Origin: Larimichthys crocea
Taxonomy: Eukaryota; Chordata; Actinopteri; Sciaenidae
Reading direction: 5' to 3'
Length of the DNA stretch: 64,000 nucleotides
Assembly (NCBI RefSeq): GCF_000972845.2
Contig: NC_040025.1
Location: forward strand, 19,771,399 to 19,835,398
Made by a program: the position numbers and the translations under genes. This document shows positions 12,266 through 26,620 of the stretch, one piece after another. How positions within the stretch are numbered: the first letter of the stretch is position 1; each line of letters starts with the position of its first letter. Under the pieces are notes generated by a model, which made no database searches, was not told where the DNA came from, and worked only from the letters and a program-made list of their open reading frames with translations.

Positions 12266-13554
12266 GCTCCCAAAAACAATGTTTATTTTGTGTCTTTAAT
12301 CTTTGATTTATCTATTGTGAATAGTAGCTAACCACTAATTACCTGGTTTAATTAACTGCTAAATTAATCTGCCATTAGCAGGCAACAGAACTGGGCTCAG
12401 AAGTTGGACTGGACCGGGTTCCAGCACAGCTTCTGAGACCAACAGTGAATAAAATTACACCACCGAGGTGATTTACAGACTTTCTTAATATAAAACAAGC
12501 TAAGTAGTAAACTGCTATCTGTTGTTAGCTTGGTCAGGCATGTATCTAGCTGAACTGACTGAGCCCTGTGATGCCAGGACCGAAACCCGGCAAGAAAACC
12601 ATCTGGGTATGCTACTGTATTCTCTGCCAGACTGGCCACGGCTGCCTTCAGAAGTTGTGTTTGGTCCCAGGTCCGGTACCGTTCACTGGATGATAGATGT
12701 TGACACTAGGTTTTAGGACTAGCTGCAATGCATAGCAGCAGGTCCCACCCTATCTGACCGTTTTTACAGGGGTGTGAATGTGAGGAAGTAAATAGCACTC
12801 TGCTTCCCATTTCCATTTCATGGGGACTTTACATAAGAAGAAAGAAGTACTAGAAGAGAGAGTATGTTACTGTTGATTCAAGCATCAAATTACCATCAAG
12901 ATCCACATGATTGAATCTGACTAAATAATCATCAATCCACCAAATGTCATCAACTCTGGAGTCCTTTATGTGATTACACATTTTTATTTTTGATTGATAC
13001 AGAGTCTTATAATGTGTTCTTTATTTGGAAAGGGAGTTTATGAAAATGTGCAGGCCTCAGCTTTGTTTAGCCTCTTCTGCCTGGGCTGGGCTGTCTTCTG
13101 TCATCTGTCTCATTTCTCATGACCTCAGTCTTTTCTCCATCCCTCTATCGCTGTCCTTCTCAAACAGCTAGATGTGTGGTTAGAGGGCTGGATCCATCAC
13201 GATAAGCACTTACAGATGGGCTGCTATCCCTGTCATGCTAGTAAGCTCGTTTTGTTTCTTTTCAGAAGTTCAGGAGATATTGCGTGACTGTAGACACAAA
13301 AGCAAAGGTGTACCGGACAAACAGAGGCGTTTTCTAAAGTTGTCACATGATTTACGAGAACAATTTATGCCTGTATACAATAGGATATCTTCCTAGTGTC
13401 TATCGTCAATGTCATTTAGACAGTCAACTGAGAAGAACTTCACCTCACATAGATACAACACGTGCACACACACACACAGAGCAGGCACGTTACAGCAATG
13501 ATAACTGGAAGATAGCATGTATTACACTCATGTCTATCAATAGCCACATATCTG

Positions 13555-13645
13555 GTCAGTGTCCTTGAGCAAGACACTGAACCTCTACCTGTTCTCTCAT
13601 TCAGTCTGGATAAGAGGCTGTTCGTTATATGTCTGACATTTAATA
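13555..13645 (+). mobile_element. Fish SINE/LINE-tail-like repeat (CCTTGAGCAAGACACTGAACC type)
   Basis: GTCCTTGAGCAAGACACTGA followed by ACCTCTACC, then TCTGGATAAGAGGCTGTTCG, matches the order of a common teleost repeat (CCTTGAGCAAGGCACTTAACC ... GGATAAGAGCGTCTGCTAAAT). It directly adjoins the CA array at 13654, a frequent arrangement because retroposon tails seed microsatellites. Confidence 0.6.
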
Positions 13646-13651
13646 CAAATG

Positions 13652-13653
<2 letters not shown>

Positions 13654-13694
<41 letters not shown>
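13654..13694 (+). repeat. (CA)n microsatellite
   Basis: About 20 uninterrupted units that directly follow the SINE-like tail ending near 13645. Confidence 0.95.
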
Positions 13695-13696
<2 letters not shown>

Positions 13697-16600
13697 GGGC
13701 CTAGTTGGTGACAGATGTAGTGTGGTCCGGCCCATTGCGTGGCAGTGGTCACTTCAATCCCTTCCATATGACAGTGATTAAGCAGGACGCACACAATGCT
13801 TGTAGATCCCTGCTCTGCCATCTAACACACACACACGCGCACACTCCGTCCTATCCCCACATTCCCTGGCTTAGCACATTCCGTACCTGTATTAGCAAAC
13901 AGCTAAGCTAATTTCTTTCCGTTATTAGTGCGTAATGCAGTACATTTGTGATTTAGCTGTTTACTAGCAGAGTAGGTGGATTGCAGCAGAGTTTTACTGA
14001 CTGTGGGTACTGATTGGACGAGCAAACTATTCTCAGGTGCATTTGACATAAGATGTAACATACGTTAATGCATATCTACTTTTTATCTATAAATAAATAT
14101 TCTAACATGATAATCCACTCAAATATCAAACATTGGATAATGAGAATTGCATTTGTGGAGCAGGTTGGTTGGAATCGTGATGTGTCGGGGTCAGGGACAT
14201 TGCTAGCATACAGAAGTGTGAGTCTGTTGGTGTGTGAGAGCTTACAGCTGTGACAGCCTGTGGCCTTGCCAAATCAGGCCTCGTGGTGATAACACATTGA
14301 CAAGATACTGGCAGACAGTGTCGGCGGATTGTCACAACAGCTTATTCCATCAACAGGTGAAGACCAGGGGCAGTACAAAGCTGCAGGGGAGCGAGGTGGG
14401 ATATATTATGCACCTCGACTATACATCATTTGTAGTGACCATAACAAGACATTACTACTGTAGCGTGTGTAGTCAGGTTTATTTGTATAGCCCTTAACAG
14501 TAGAAACGGTCTACACTTTGTCTTTATCAGTGCCTGATTTTCTTTCAGATCCCTTCTCTCTGTCTTATCTCTTTTTAACTCTTTCCCCGACCTCCTACAT
14601 CAGTAGGATCTCAGAGCAGAGTTTAGATGGTTGCCCATTTCCTATCCCCTGCCGAATGCAATCAGCAGACACCGCTGGTAATAACTTTCCCTCGTGCACT
14701 TTTTCCTCCTCTATCTTCTCTTTTTGGCTCCCTCACTCTTTCTTTTTCACATCCCCTACCTCTCTTTCCTCTGATTATATCCCACCTACCTTCCAGTACA
14801 AAGGGCACCGAATGAATATCGGCTCGCCCTGGTGTGATACATCACATGCACAAAATTAACTTCATTCAGCAAATAGATTGTGAAAAAAAAGAGGAGGGTG
14901 GGGGAGGAGGAGAAAGAAGGGGAAAGAGGCCCCTGCTTCTTCAGGCTTTTCTTGAAGCCTTGATGACAGATGCAGAATATAGAGGAGGAATCATGATTCA
15001 GGTCTGTGACAGGTGCAACATACACAGAGAAGATTTAATAAGACACGAGATTGACTTCATCCACATACTATTTTCTGTTCCCTGCACCTTTTTTTTCATG
15101 TATTTAAGCAATGCATTTATTATTTAATTTTATTATTTTCATTCATATCATTTTATTTTGACATATACACATCGATCAACATGAACCCTAACATGCTGTC
15201 TGGCGTTCAGACATCTACTTGCCTGTTGTCTCTCTTACATGAGCCAACTGATGTCATTAAAACAACAAAAGTAAAGGTGGCTGCCTCCAGAACTGCCATT
15301 TGCCCCAGCCACAAGATAAATTGCACACTCAAATTTAGCATCAACGCAGGGGGCAAAAAACGACAAAAGCAACCAAGGGCCCAATGGTATCAAAGCGATT
15401 AGTGGCTGCCCAGGTAACCCCCCTCCCCAAATCTGCCCCACCCTCGTCCTCTCTCCTCTTATCAGGCTAATTGAAGACAAGCTCTTTGAGACGGACGCAC
15501 AATAGGACCAACGGTAGAGTGGCATTTGAGACTCAACGGGTGGACCGGAGAAAGGGAGATGCCGGGGTATTCTATAAGCACCCCCACCCACCTCCTCGTC
15601 CAAATCCCTTTCTCTGTTCTTCTTTTATCCCATGGCGTCTCATTCAGCGCCCTACTTGACATAGCTCGACCTCTGAACCCAGAGTTTATGAACTGAAGCA
15701 GCAGCTATTTATTTGGTGTGGAACTAATATGTGGCCGCACCATTGTGCGGAGATTTGAAGCAATGTTAGCATTGTGTTTGAGTTGCTGTGCGCTTGGATA
15801 AGCTGGTGGTCAGCAGACTTGAGTGCTAATACCATTTCAAGACCACTGACAACTGGAGCTGACTTAAATGACATCTGTCAGAAAACCAATAAAGCTATGG
15901 CAAAAGGACAAAACCAAGACTTCTTTTTCCAATTAGGGATACTATTCCTTCAGCACTGCAGCTGTTTTTACTTTGAACCTAACATCCAAATGTTAAGGGC
16001 ATTAGCTATCTATTTTTAGGTGGATGCAAGCTTCTAGGCAAAGAAAATGTACAAATAGGCACCTGCCTTTTTAAAAGAGTGTAAGGCATTGCATCATTCT
16101 GTCACTCTGAGAGTAATGCAAACCTCCACCCACTGAGTAAACAGTGGTAATCTTCATAAAAAGATCGGTCTTCATTATTCATAGTTCAAAGGTGAGATTG
16201 TCATGCCTTCTCTGCAACTATTCATCAAATATTCCTGTGCTGTTATGAGCTCACAAGTTCAACTTTCTCCCTTTCTATTCAGTTTGATACATTTTTAGAT
16301 GACATTACATTCATACTATATTTTTTCACTTACTTCTTAATATATAAAATTAACGCACAGCAGCTTGGGGATAAGTTTTTTGTCTGTTTTTTTAAGTCAT
16401 CCTGCCGATGAGGATTATGATAGTGAAAATCTTCATTTGATTGCAGTGTAAGTATAAGTTGAAGCTGCATCAGATATCTTGAAACCTTACGTAGCTGCCT
16501 GAAACCATACAGCCATGTCCTTAGACAAAAACCCTGTGTGTTTATCAATAAGATGGGTGCCTTGAAAAGTCAAAGTCACAGATTAACAAGCCATGGCCTG

Positions 16601-17204
16601 TCTATGTGCTACCTGCTTGTGTTTATGTGTAGGTGTGTGTAGAGGGAACAGGTCAGGTTTTGAAGTGGTTGTGTTGTAGCAGTCTCTTTGGAGGACATGC
16701 AGCTCCAAGCAAACACTGAGCTCTGCTTAAACAAACAGGGGAGGACAGGAGAGCAAGACTAATGATGGGATCCATGCAGCTTACATACACATGTATAGAC
16801 ACACACACACACGTACACAGATGCAGGTATACACTCACAAACTCAGTAGAGCAAAGACGAGAGGAATTTGTCCCCGGAAGAGGAGTGGTTGAGATAAACC
16901 GTCGATCTGTACGAGGATGAAAAGAAGGATAAGTCCATGTCTGTGTTTTTTTTAACGACACATCCCAGCAGCTCTCTTTACTGAACGTCTTGACACCGAA
17001 CAGGGAAAATATATTTTGTTCAAAATTCACATTGGCATGATCATAGCCCATTTTGTGTTACAAATTTCAAATCTTTTGGGGCGTTAAGTACTGTGTTTGT
17101 GATGACGTGCTCGAGGTACACTACATTTGTGTGTATGTGCGCGTGTGTGTCTGCACACGCATGAGTCCATGCCTGCCTGAGCGCCCTGACGGCATTGTGT
17201 AGCA

Positions 17205-17290
17205 GAGTCCTTGACAGAAGTGAATTAATCAGACCCCTCTGGCCCATTTGTCTCTATTTGGAGGGCTAATTGGAAAAGAAGCAGGTGTTA
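17205..17290. other. Candidate conserved non-coding block
   Basis: AGAAGTGAATTAATCAGACC, CCATTTGTCTCTATTTGGAG and GGCTAATTGGAAAAGAAGCA form a complex AT-rich block with TAAT cores, as in many developmental enhancers. The call is by appearance only. Confidence 0.2.
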
Positions 17291-17975
17291 ATAGAGAGAG
17301 GAGAGAGCCACAGTAAGAGTGTGTGTATAAGTGTGCGTTTCTTGTGTGTGTGTGTGTGTGAGTGCATGCGTGTAATAGAAGTCTCAGAGCTAAGTTAACC
17401 AGACTTAATTAGGCTTGTTCAGGCTCCAGCCAACCTTATATCTTTCTCTGAGGTGATGTAGTGAGCGAGCGATGAAAGGATGTGGGGGAGGAATTGAAGA
17501 TTGCAGTCAGGCCTCTTGTGTGTTGGCTAGCTACACTCTTGAAACACACCGAAAAAACATTCAAACTAAGCATGAGCATGTCCGCACAGATGCTACAGTA
17601 AACCTACACAACCACACAAAAGTTGAATTAGTGATGCCGCCTGCTGTTTAGAGTGGGCACAGTGTGATGGACAAGGTTGCATGTATAGAGGATGGGAAAA
17701 ATGCTGCTCTCCTCTCCGCAGATATTTACCTCCACCGCTGGTGTCTGGGATTGTTTGTTTGAGATGCTCAATTGCGAGTGTGAGGCAGGCCTGTGTCCTG
17801 TCCTGCGGGTAGCTGGCGATAAAGTTTGAACCTGTTTGGAAGCTCAATCAAAGGCCCCACTAGCTCGTTAGCTCCCTGCATATTTAGCTGTCTAAGTGAT
17901 GTCAGCAAGTTTTAATGGACGGCAGCTTTTCGCAATTACGCAGGAGGGAGGCAGGCAAACTGTATCCAGTGCTAT

Positions 17976-17999
17976 ATGTGTGTGTGTGCATGTGTGTGT

Positions 18000-18084
<85 letters not shown>

Positions 18085-18107
18085 CATGTGTGTGTGTGTG
18101 TGTGTTT
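17976..18107 (+). repeat. Long compound (GT)n microsatellite
   Basis: The core from about 18006 to 18076 is roughly 35 uninterrupted GT units, the longest in the window. It is flanked by CATG- and GAGAGAGA-interrupted GT runs. Alternating purine-pyrimidine DNA of this length is Z-DNA prone. Confidence 0.95.
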
Positions 18108-18608
18108 GATGTGGTGTTTACTCAGTTGAAAGCTGTCTCCTGTGTGGTCTCGCCACAAAGTTATCCCCCTCCAGATCACACACACGCTCACCTGAGGCAG
18201 TGTATGTATGTTTGTTGTGCACGAGTATGCATGCGCGCGCGTGTGTCCTTGTCTTCACGGAGATGAGTAGGTGTAGGTACAACATGTGACGCATCTTTTT
18301 ACGAATTATTGGGGCACACTGCTCTTCCCACCGATGTCCGGGAACACACATGTGCACACAGACACACACGTATACAGAGACATAAGACATAAACATACAA
18401 CAAAATCTTCCATAATATTTAGATATTTCCTTATGCGCACAACTCCAGACATGTGCACACCCATGTATATATACACACGAGGACACATTGTTCTTGCTTC
18501 TTTCCGTCTGGCTTCATATCTGTTTTTGCTTCAGCCTCACACACACTCAAGAGTTTGAGCATATGGCAGTTTTGACGAGCGCCTCGTCAGTCAAACAACC
18601 GATCCTAC

Positions 18609-18639
18609 ATCCATCCATCCATCCATCCATCCATCCATC
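18609..18639 (+). repeat. (ATCC)n microsatellite
   Basis: Seven to eight ATCC units. Confidence 0.9.
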
Positions 18640-19496
18640 TGTAAAGACTGCATGTTGAACCTCAACACCGTTTGGGTTTTGGCTTTTGTAGCATTGAGAA
18701 TCAAATAGCTGGCGTTTGTGTACTTGTTGCTGGCGTTGCATACTTGTTACTCTTATATGATGAGACAATTTCTGAGGTAAAGTGATGTAATTCAGTCACT
18801 TTTAAGCTGTGTTTTATTTAGGCAAACATTTTCTACAGCTGCTTGTGTTTAGGCAGCATTTCATATTTCAGAAGTTTGGCTTGTTTCTTTTGTTTAATAA
18901 AATAAGAGTACTGTGAGAAAACATGTTTACAGTCCTCAAAGTAAGGTGTTGAAAAAGGTTTTATTATAGCACTGGCATAAAAAATTGTAAACAACACCAA
19001 GTCCTATCTATCTGTCGATTTGTCCATCTATTTTTATTTATTCTAGCCTCATTTATTTTACTCTATCCATAATGCTCTATGATGTCATTCTAAAGTCTTT
19101 CAAACTCTCCCACGTATCGCTTTTTATTTCTCCATGCTTCCTCTTGGCTCTCTCCCCCTCTGTCCATCTCGTCAGTCCTCCCCTCTCTGTCTGCCAAAGT
19201 TGCTTGCAGCCACTTTTCATCAACACAAGCAAACACAATCTGTTGAACACAGGCACTAATTCATTGACTGGAGAAAGCTGCGAAGGAGGAGTGTTATGTT
19301 TATTTATGTATGTTAATTCATATTTATTTATTTGTGGAAAGTTTTGTCTAAAAATGTTCAGAAACTCACGTGTGTGTTCATATATGTATACGTGTGAGTG
19401 TGTGTGAGTGAGTGTGTGTGTTGAATACTGTGTTAATGTGGCAAAATATGCATCTATGTGAACATTCTGCCCTCCTGAACCTGGGATGCCCCCTGA

Positions 19497-19511
19497 CACA
19501 CACAGACACAC

Positions 19512-19549
<38 letters not shown>
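19497..19549 (+). repeat. (CA)n microsatellite
   Basis: A CA run with AGA and TACATA interruptions, then about 14 pure units. Confidence 0.9.
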
Positions 19550-19550
<1 letters not shown>

Positions 19551-20344
19551 AGTCAGAGGTGGGATGGCTGCAGGCGAGGAGGCAGGTCGGCAGCGATTAG
19601 AGGGGCTGTGTGTGTAATGGTTGCCATGTGCGGACCCATCTCATCCACCATTACACACACGCACACGGCGCCCACCTCCACAATCCCTCCAAGATACCAT
19701 ACACTTTTCAAAACATTAGCCACTAATGCTTTAATGCCCTCGCATCGACGTGGGTTTGACTGGAGCTAAAATGGCAGACACAGAGGAATGCTGGCTTGTG
19801 TTTGCTTAGTGTATGAGGAAGGGCTCGGGCTTACTTTTGATTCAAACATGATGGAGCTGTAACCCAGCTGCATGCTGCTAAAAGCATGTCATGGATGCAT
19901 TAAACACGACATTGCAATCGCTTGTTTATCTTTATTTCTTCATGATCGTAGCTTTTGTTGTCATTTTCAATACATTTACATCGCACATACTGAAGCACCA
20001 TTTTCTTTTGATTTAGATCATTAATCAAAGGCTTCCATGCAAAATGCCGACCGGTGTGGATATTTACATGAGAATGGCGGGGCCATGTTGTCGAGCCAGT
20101 AATGACTAACGAATGCTGGGCATGGCTAGTGGCCTGTCTCTGGAGCGTGCCAGGTGTTTGTTCCAGGCCAGGCTGCATGAAAAGCAGCGTCTGACCTTGG
20201 GACGGGTGGGTGAAACTCGAGTTGCTTCCACCACGTCTAAATGTCAGGCACCTGAAAAAGTCTGAAGCTCCTCCCCCTCTGCTCCCTTCTGTTTGTTCGC
20301 TCTTTCTCTACTTTGTACCTGTCGTTCCACCCTCCGTGATGTCA

Positions 20345-20359
20345 AAAAAAAAAAAAAAA
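20345..20359 (+). repeat. Poly(A) run
   Basis: Fifteen A residues after GATGTC. Confidence 0.8.
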
Positions 20360-22046
20360 GTGGGAAATTACCAGGACCCTCCTCCTGCGTCTCCTCCCTC
20401 TCCCCCTCCCACTTCAACCGCACACACATACAGAAACTTTGGCCATTGGACACTGAACAGCTTCCTTGTCTGTGAGTTTGGTGAATGTAAGCACAACCAG
20501 AGAGGGCGCAAAAACAAAAGTGTTATTGCGAGGGATTCATTGTGTCAACATCTTAGCTGGTGAACTCCACGAGGGAAAAGGGGGCACAGTCTAGACTATT
20601 TACTGACAAAGGGAGCGGTGTAAAGGGGAGTTATTTAATGTGCAGTTCACCTTTACATGCACCCGGTTAACTAATCAGTAAAAGCAACATTTTTGTCACG
20701 GAAGGGTGTTGAGATCCTCCCCCTCGGTTTCTTACAGTGATGTCGCTGTGCGGATGTATCACATTCATAAGACAGGTTTGAAAAAACAAATTGTTCTCTC
20801 AAGAGTTTAGGAGGGCAGGAAATTGATGTAGAAAACAAGGTCTTAAATGTTGGCCCCAGTGAATATTGGCATTGAGGAGTTAAAGACCTTTCAGGTATCA
20901 CAGACTTCCGCTGGTACATTTTCTAAACATTGTTGGTCTGTTTGGCAGAAAGTGGCATTCCTTGAAGCATGAATGCTTTTCTTGAGCTTGTTCCTGGAAG
21001 GCAGGGCAGTGAGATAGACATCTGTATAGAGAAAGAGCCGAGAGACCCCACCCGACCTACAACACACTCTTAGACACACACAAACCAGACAAGGTAAGGC
21101 AAGGTGTGGGCAAGAACCACCAGAAAAAAACAACAACAACAAAAAAGTCATTATCAGCACCACATGTTTTAGCGCTTGCTGCAGCGAACCTGAGAAGAGT
21201 AATTGTTTCTTGGATCTTGTTTAGTAATTTGGGGAAATGGGTGATAATGAGACTGCCGGTAACTTGGCACTTGAGTGCAATTAGCAAAATCAGATGGAGG
21301 TTAGTATAGATGTTAGGAGGGACTCGGTCAGTTTGTCAATAGAATAGACTGACTTCTCCTATACCTCCTGTAGTTGAATACAGCGGTGCTTACATTTGAA
21401 ACCAATCAGTTCACACACCTATAGTTAAAAAAAAATTCTAGCTTGCATGCTAATGGCTTTAAGCTATTTTGACAGAGAGGGACAGAGAATTCATATATAA
21501 TATATATTTATTATTCACTAAAAGATTGTAGTTAAAGCTGTGACATTAAGATTTGTGTTCAGAGTTACTGTGCTGCTGTTCTCTGCGGTGAGTTCCTTCA
21601 GATTTTGTGCAACCCAACTTTGGAAACATTGAGTAAATTATCTTCTCACCTTTTCTCTGATTTTTCTTCAGGTTGCTTTAATCTATCACTGTGAACCCTT
21701 CACCTTTTAAACACTGACAAAGCAGGAATCAACTTGATCGATATAGAAAGAGCTCTCTCTTTCTCTCTTTTGTTTGGCTCCTTCACACTTGACTTGTCCC
21801 CCGGGTATAGCAGATTAATAATGCTAGTTCTTTCACCATTCAGTGGAATGCAGAAGGAGAATTGTATAGAGGCCCTTAATGAACTGGGTGGCCAGTGTTG
21901 GCCTCAACACCAATTAACACAGCTTTTAATTACGTCTCTAATCAGAGCAGCTGATGGCGAGAGCCTCTGCAAGCCTGAATACAAGTGCCCTGCTGTGACA
22001 TGCAGATGCACACGAGCACATGCACACACTCTGACTGCCGAAATAC

Positions 22047-22067
22047 AAAAAAAAAAAAAAAAAAAAA
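22047..22067 (+). repeat. Poly(A) run
   Basis: About 21 A residues followed by GAGGCGG. Possibly a retroposon tail, but no body was recognised. Confidence 0.8.
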
Positions 22068-24567
22068 GAGGCGGCTTTATGTGAGAGGATGTGTGTTCAT
22101 TTCAAGAAACACTCCTTATTTACCCAGCTTCCCTCTTTATTTATCTCCGACTCTCCTTCTTTTATCATTGACCCTAGACCTGTCTGACCCAGCCAAAGAG
22201 GGTTGAAAACATATCTGGCCTCAAAATAGCCCAAACACTTTTTATTTAGAATCTCTAAGGCAGCGAGTCAAGGGTACACGCTGCCCCCATCCAAAAACAT
22301 GAAGCAACAGGAAGAGAATGTCTACTGGAGTTGTCTGCCAACTTCCCAAGCTGAGGGAAAAATTGGTATTTTTATTATGAAGAGAGGACGCTGACTGTTT
22401 GACTTAAACTCACAGAAAAGTTAATTTCTGTTACAGGGGGAAGACAGAGGAGACAGGTAGAAGTAATAAAGAGGTCAGTTATTAGCAAGATTCCCTGAAC
22501 ATGAAGCACTATTTTGTCTGGGAGCCTAGTTTGCCTGATTTCAGTTTCAGTGTTTCAGCAGCTGTCTGAGGACAGGAATGGCTGCCAGCTACAGTGCTTG
22601 ATTCTAGTAATAGGGATGGAAGTTAAGCTCTTGAGAGTGTAAGTGCTGTTCTGGAATCAGTTTGACTTCTTTTGGATCAGACTCTCAGCAACGCCTGGAA
22701 AGGACTCTAGATCAGCCTGACAACCCTCACGCTTCTCTGGAATATTACAGGAGAATATGTAATATTTGGCAAAGACGAGCAAACAAGTAGTAATCGCAGC
22801 CTTCTCCCATATGTATTTGATTTAATACAATACAATTATGGATGTACTGTAATACTTGAGCACACTACATGTTTAAGTGATGAAGTATAAAAAGTTAAAA
22901 CACAATGCTCCGTGGGTCAAACTTTTATTAAACTTCCTGTTGAACTGCAGAACTAGTAAGAGTTGAAAGAGTCTTTGTCTCTGTGTTTCAGGTATCTATA
23001 ACACAACATAAGCAGCCCGTTGTTTAAGATGTAATACACTTGATGCATGATGATGCCTAAACTTCAGGTCTAAAATATAGGCAACCTGGTCCTGTGTACA
23101 TGTTGTGTTTGTGTCTTTTTCTTGTATGTATCTGTGGATACATGTGTTTGCGTGTGTGTGTGTTGTTTTGTGAAATGATGCCATATAAGGTCTCAGTTCA
23201 AAAGCTGCAGTAGAGGAGTCACGAGAAAGAGAAACAGAGCTGAGCTCGTTTTCATCTGGCTGAGATCTCTACGTATCACTGCCATTTTTTTTTTCCACCC
23301 CTGAAATTTCTTTATTCTCTCTCCTCACTATTTTCATCTCTGTGTCTTTCTTACTCCTGTCCTCTTTTGCATATTCACTGGGAATTGTTAGCAAAGCTCA
23401 CCTACTGTTTCTAATCAGCTGCCTTTGTAGAGCGCAGGGCCCCGATACCAGAACATAGAAGCAGCACACATGCATACATGCACACCTACACACAAGGAAA
23501 AACACTTTTTGGAACATTTATAAGAATACCTTTTTCCGTATCCTTGCCTTTTCTATCTGACTTTGTCTCAACACTGCCACAGATATACGTAGATACACAC
23601 ACACATGCAATCTTGTGCACATACAGACAGCGAGATAGCATAGCAGACAGAATGGCATTAAGAATGACAAATAGAGGAAGATAGATTGTGAGGTAGACAG
23701 ACAAAGAGAAGCAGAGCCCAGAAAATGACCCTCTTTAAAGCCTGTTAGAAATCACAGCCGTCAGCACACTTGGAGCTGGCATGGCAAACTGTCGGAAAAC
23801 AGCCCGTCTGTCTCTCGGTTCTCTCAAAAGCAGCCCTTCTTCTTCTCTTTCTCTCTCTTTCCTTTCTGTGTCTTTTTGTCACTGTCCAACTTGGTTGTAC
23901 TTCCTGTAACCCTGGTATCCTTTATTCCTTTTACTGAGAGAATTGGTTTGCAGTTGCACTGCAGCTCCCAGCGCATTGTCTAGCTTTAGTGTCTATAGTC
24001 CCTTTCATGCTGTAGGCAGGCAGAGAGGGAGGGAGGGAGACTAAAGTGGATTCAGTGCAAACCTCTACATCTACCTCTTCTTCACCTTTAGTTAAAACTG
24101 AGATCTACAATGTGTATTGTTTCCAAATGTCAATTTATGGGAATATTGTATATACAGTATGTCCTATTATTTAGCATAAATCACAAGTTTGGCTTGAAGG
24201 CTTTACAATCCAATACTTAGATACTATATATATATTATTTTTTTCTAGACAAACATGCCATAGATGCTGTGCAGACTAGACGAATGTAACAGATATGTAT
24301 GAAATGTAGAAAAATATAATATATTATTTAGCAAACATTAAACAAAACATTTCAGGCAAAGTGTAGATAACCCGTTAATATAGAAGTTTTATTCAGAGGC
24401 ATCATATAAGAAAACACATACTACAAATTGTTTTTTGTCCTGGAACCAGTTCATATTTGTTCAGTCTCTATACAAATTGAGTTGGTTGATTTCAAAGCGG
24501 TCCTGATCTTTTCATCACCTGCTGTGTTTCATTATATCAGCTTGTAAGTCTATGGGGCCCTGATGCT

Positions 24568-24568
<1 letters not shown>

Positions 24569-24617
<49 letters not shown>

Positions 24618-24640
24618 ACACACCACACAGACACACACAT
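24569..24640 (+). repeat. (CA)n microsatellite
   Basis: About 23 uninterrupted units, then CCACACACCACACAGACACA. Confidence 0.95.
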
Positions 24641-24903
24641 CTAACCTAATTAAAATGGCCTGGTTAAGCACCATGCGTCAGGGCCTAGCAGGGGTAGGTG
24701 TTAGGCATGTGGAGAAGGTGGGGTGTTGTGGCGTGGGTGCGCGCAAATCTCAACTTAAACGCAAAGAGATTAGACAACTTTTGCAAGATATTAGCTGTTC
24801 AAAAATGAGAAAAATGTCCCTAAGCCTCTTGTACAAGCGTCGGACCTGGTCAGACAAGGCCTGCTTTTGTTTCACAGGCCAAGGCATGGCACACTGTGTG
24901 ATT

Positions 24904-24927
24904 TGTGTGTGTGTGTGTGTGTGTGTA
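24904..24927 (+). repeat. Short (GT)n microsatellite
   Basis: Roughly 11 GT units after TGTGTGATTT. Confidence 0.8.
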
Positions 24928-26041
24928 CGTGGTGGAGAGTCATCAGGCCTGTGGTGTGCAGGATGAGAGGACAAGACTGATCCCGGCCAGTGTGTGTTGG
25001 TGGTACTTGCATAACAAGCAGGCCAGGTATTAGCAGTGAGATTATAGTCTTCACCCAAGAGAGAGAAAGAAATAGGAGAGCGATAGAGATGAGAAAACAG
25101 AACACATCTGTGAATAATCTATAAGTCACATGTCTATATTGAATTTACAGTCTTAAAAATATAAGCTCTATCAGCAAACAACATGCACAGCTTGACCAAA
25201 GCAATACAATTAAGAATATTAATCATAGTAAATATGAAGTTCACTTAAGCTACTGTGTTGAAACTAAATTTGACTGAGAATATAACAAACAGTAAATGAG
25301 TATGGTGTTTGTATGAATCTTTGTTTGTTCGTGTGTTAGGTCCGACTTTCAAGGCCTTCAGGACAGATGCCGAACACCATTCTATTCATGTCAGAAAATG
25401 AAACCTGGAGAGCAGATGATGAACAAACATGGATAGTCTAAACAGAATTATGTATATTGAGTGATTCAAACAAATGATGGGATGTTGGTGAAAACATGTT
25501 TTTAAATTGCGAGCTACATTTAAAAACAAAAACCCAATAGCTTGTGAACTCAGAGTCAAAGGGACAAACGGCCACCCACAAGGCAGATTCTAACTGTCTC
25601 CAATGAAGGTGAAAGGTATGCAGCGGATGTTCAGCACTCAGACATGAAAAAAAAAAAATCACTCTCCCATTTGAATTGTTAAACCTAAAACACAGAGACA
25701 CCGAGTTGTTCTCTGTGAATCTGTGGGGCCATGCTGAATGTATTTTGGACACACAGTGAGTGCGTTAGTCGTCAGCAGCGGACTGTTGTTTTTGTGGAGC
25801 TACAGAAGCAAAGAGAGAGATAGGGAGGGAAAGAAGAGGGGTATTTAATGAAGCCCTCTCTGCATGATAAGGAGAGCCACCAGAGTCCCTGGTGTGTGAC
25901 ATGGCCTGGCCCCTGTCATCACAGAGCTCCTGTTGTGGCTGAGAAATATCCACGTCTACCCCTCCCTCATCCCCCCACCTCCTTTCCCTCATCGCACAGC
26001 TCAGAGAGAGAGCGGCGAGAGAGAGGTGGGGAGACAGTCAG

Positions 26042-26070
26042 TCAGACAGACAGACAGACAGACAGACAGA
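26042..26070 (+). repeat. (AGAC)n microsatellite
   Basis: About seven AGAC units following GGGGAGACAGTCAGTC. Confidence 0.9.
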
Positions 26071-26469
26071 AAGAGAGAGTCCAGACAGAGGCCATGTGAG
26101 TGTGTCATATGGAACAGATTTAGTGCTAATGCCCCCCTTAAACCTCCCCCCCTCCATTTTGTGCCCAGCCCTCTGCCACCCATTCCTCCAACCCCCATCC
26201 CCCACATCACTCCGTCCTGGCCAGTATCATCCCTTCATAAGGAATGCTGGTCTGTTCCAGCTCCAGTGTCCCATGCCTTTACCCATCCAAGCACCCATTC
26301 ACCCCTCTGGTCATATCCTGCCAGAGCTTGTACCTGACACATGACACTTGGACTAACGTCAGACTTAAGTCATTAAAATAAGAACCTCTGGCTTGAACTT
26401 AAGTGCTGTGAGACATTATTTAAATTTGAATTAGATTAAAAAGAAAAACATTTAAGGATACAGCTGCTT

Positions 26470-26620
26470 TTTGTTTTGTTTGGTCGCACCTTTTGCTCTG
26501 AGAAATTGAAATGGACAATTACAACTCAGTCTGACTTGGACTCAAATGACTTCAGACCTAACTTCAACAACTTAGGTCTCGACCTAGACTTTCCTCAATT
26601 GACTCGAGACCGGTCTCCAG
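26470..26620 (+). mobile_element. Decayed GACTTGGACTC-type interspersed repeat
   Basis: CTCAGTCTGACTTGGACTCA, ACTTAGGTCTCGACCTAGAC and TTGACTCGAGACCGG show the dense GACTTG/GACTCGAG wording of a widespread fish DNA repeat. A related string (TTTAGGACTTGACCTCGACA) recurs at about 27021-27041, so one decayed element may span both. The boundaries are uncertain. Confidence 0.35.

Noticed and set aside
11879..12331. 150-codon open frame on the + strand
   Set aside because: The N-terminal half is a Gly/Val-rich translation of GGT-rich DNA, with a competing frame on the other strand. No domain, splice context or conserved motif is visible.
17892..18191. Poly-His/Thr or Cys/Val frames over GT/CA arrays
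   Set aside because: These are translations of the dinucleotide microsatellite; the same pattern appears at 230-559, 13440-13691 and 59231-59515.
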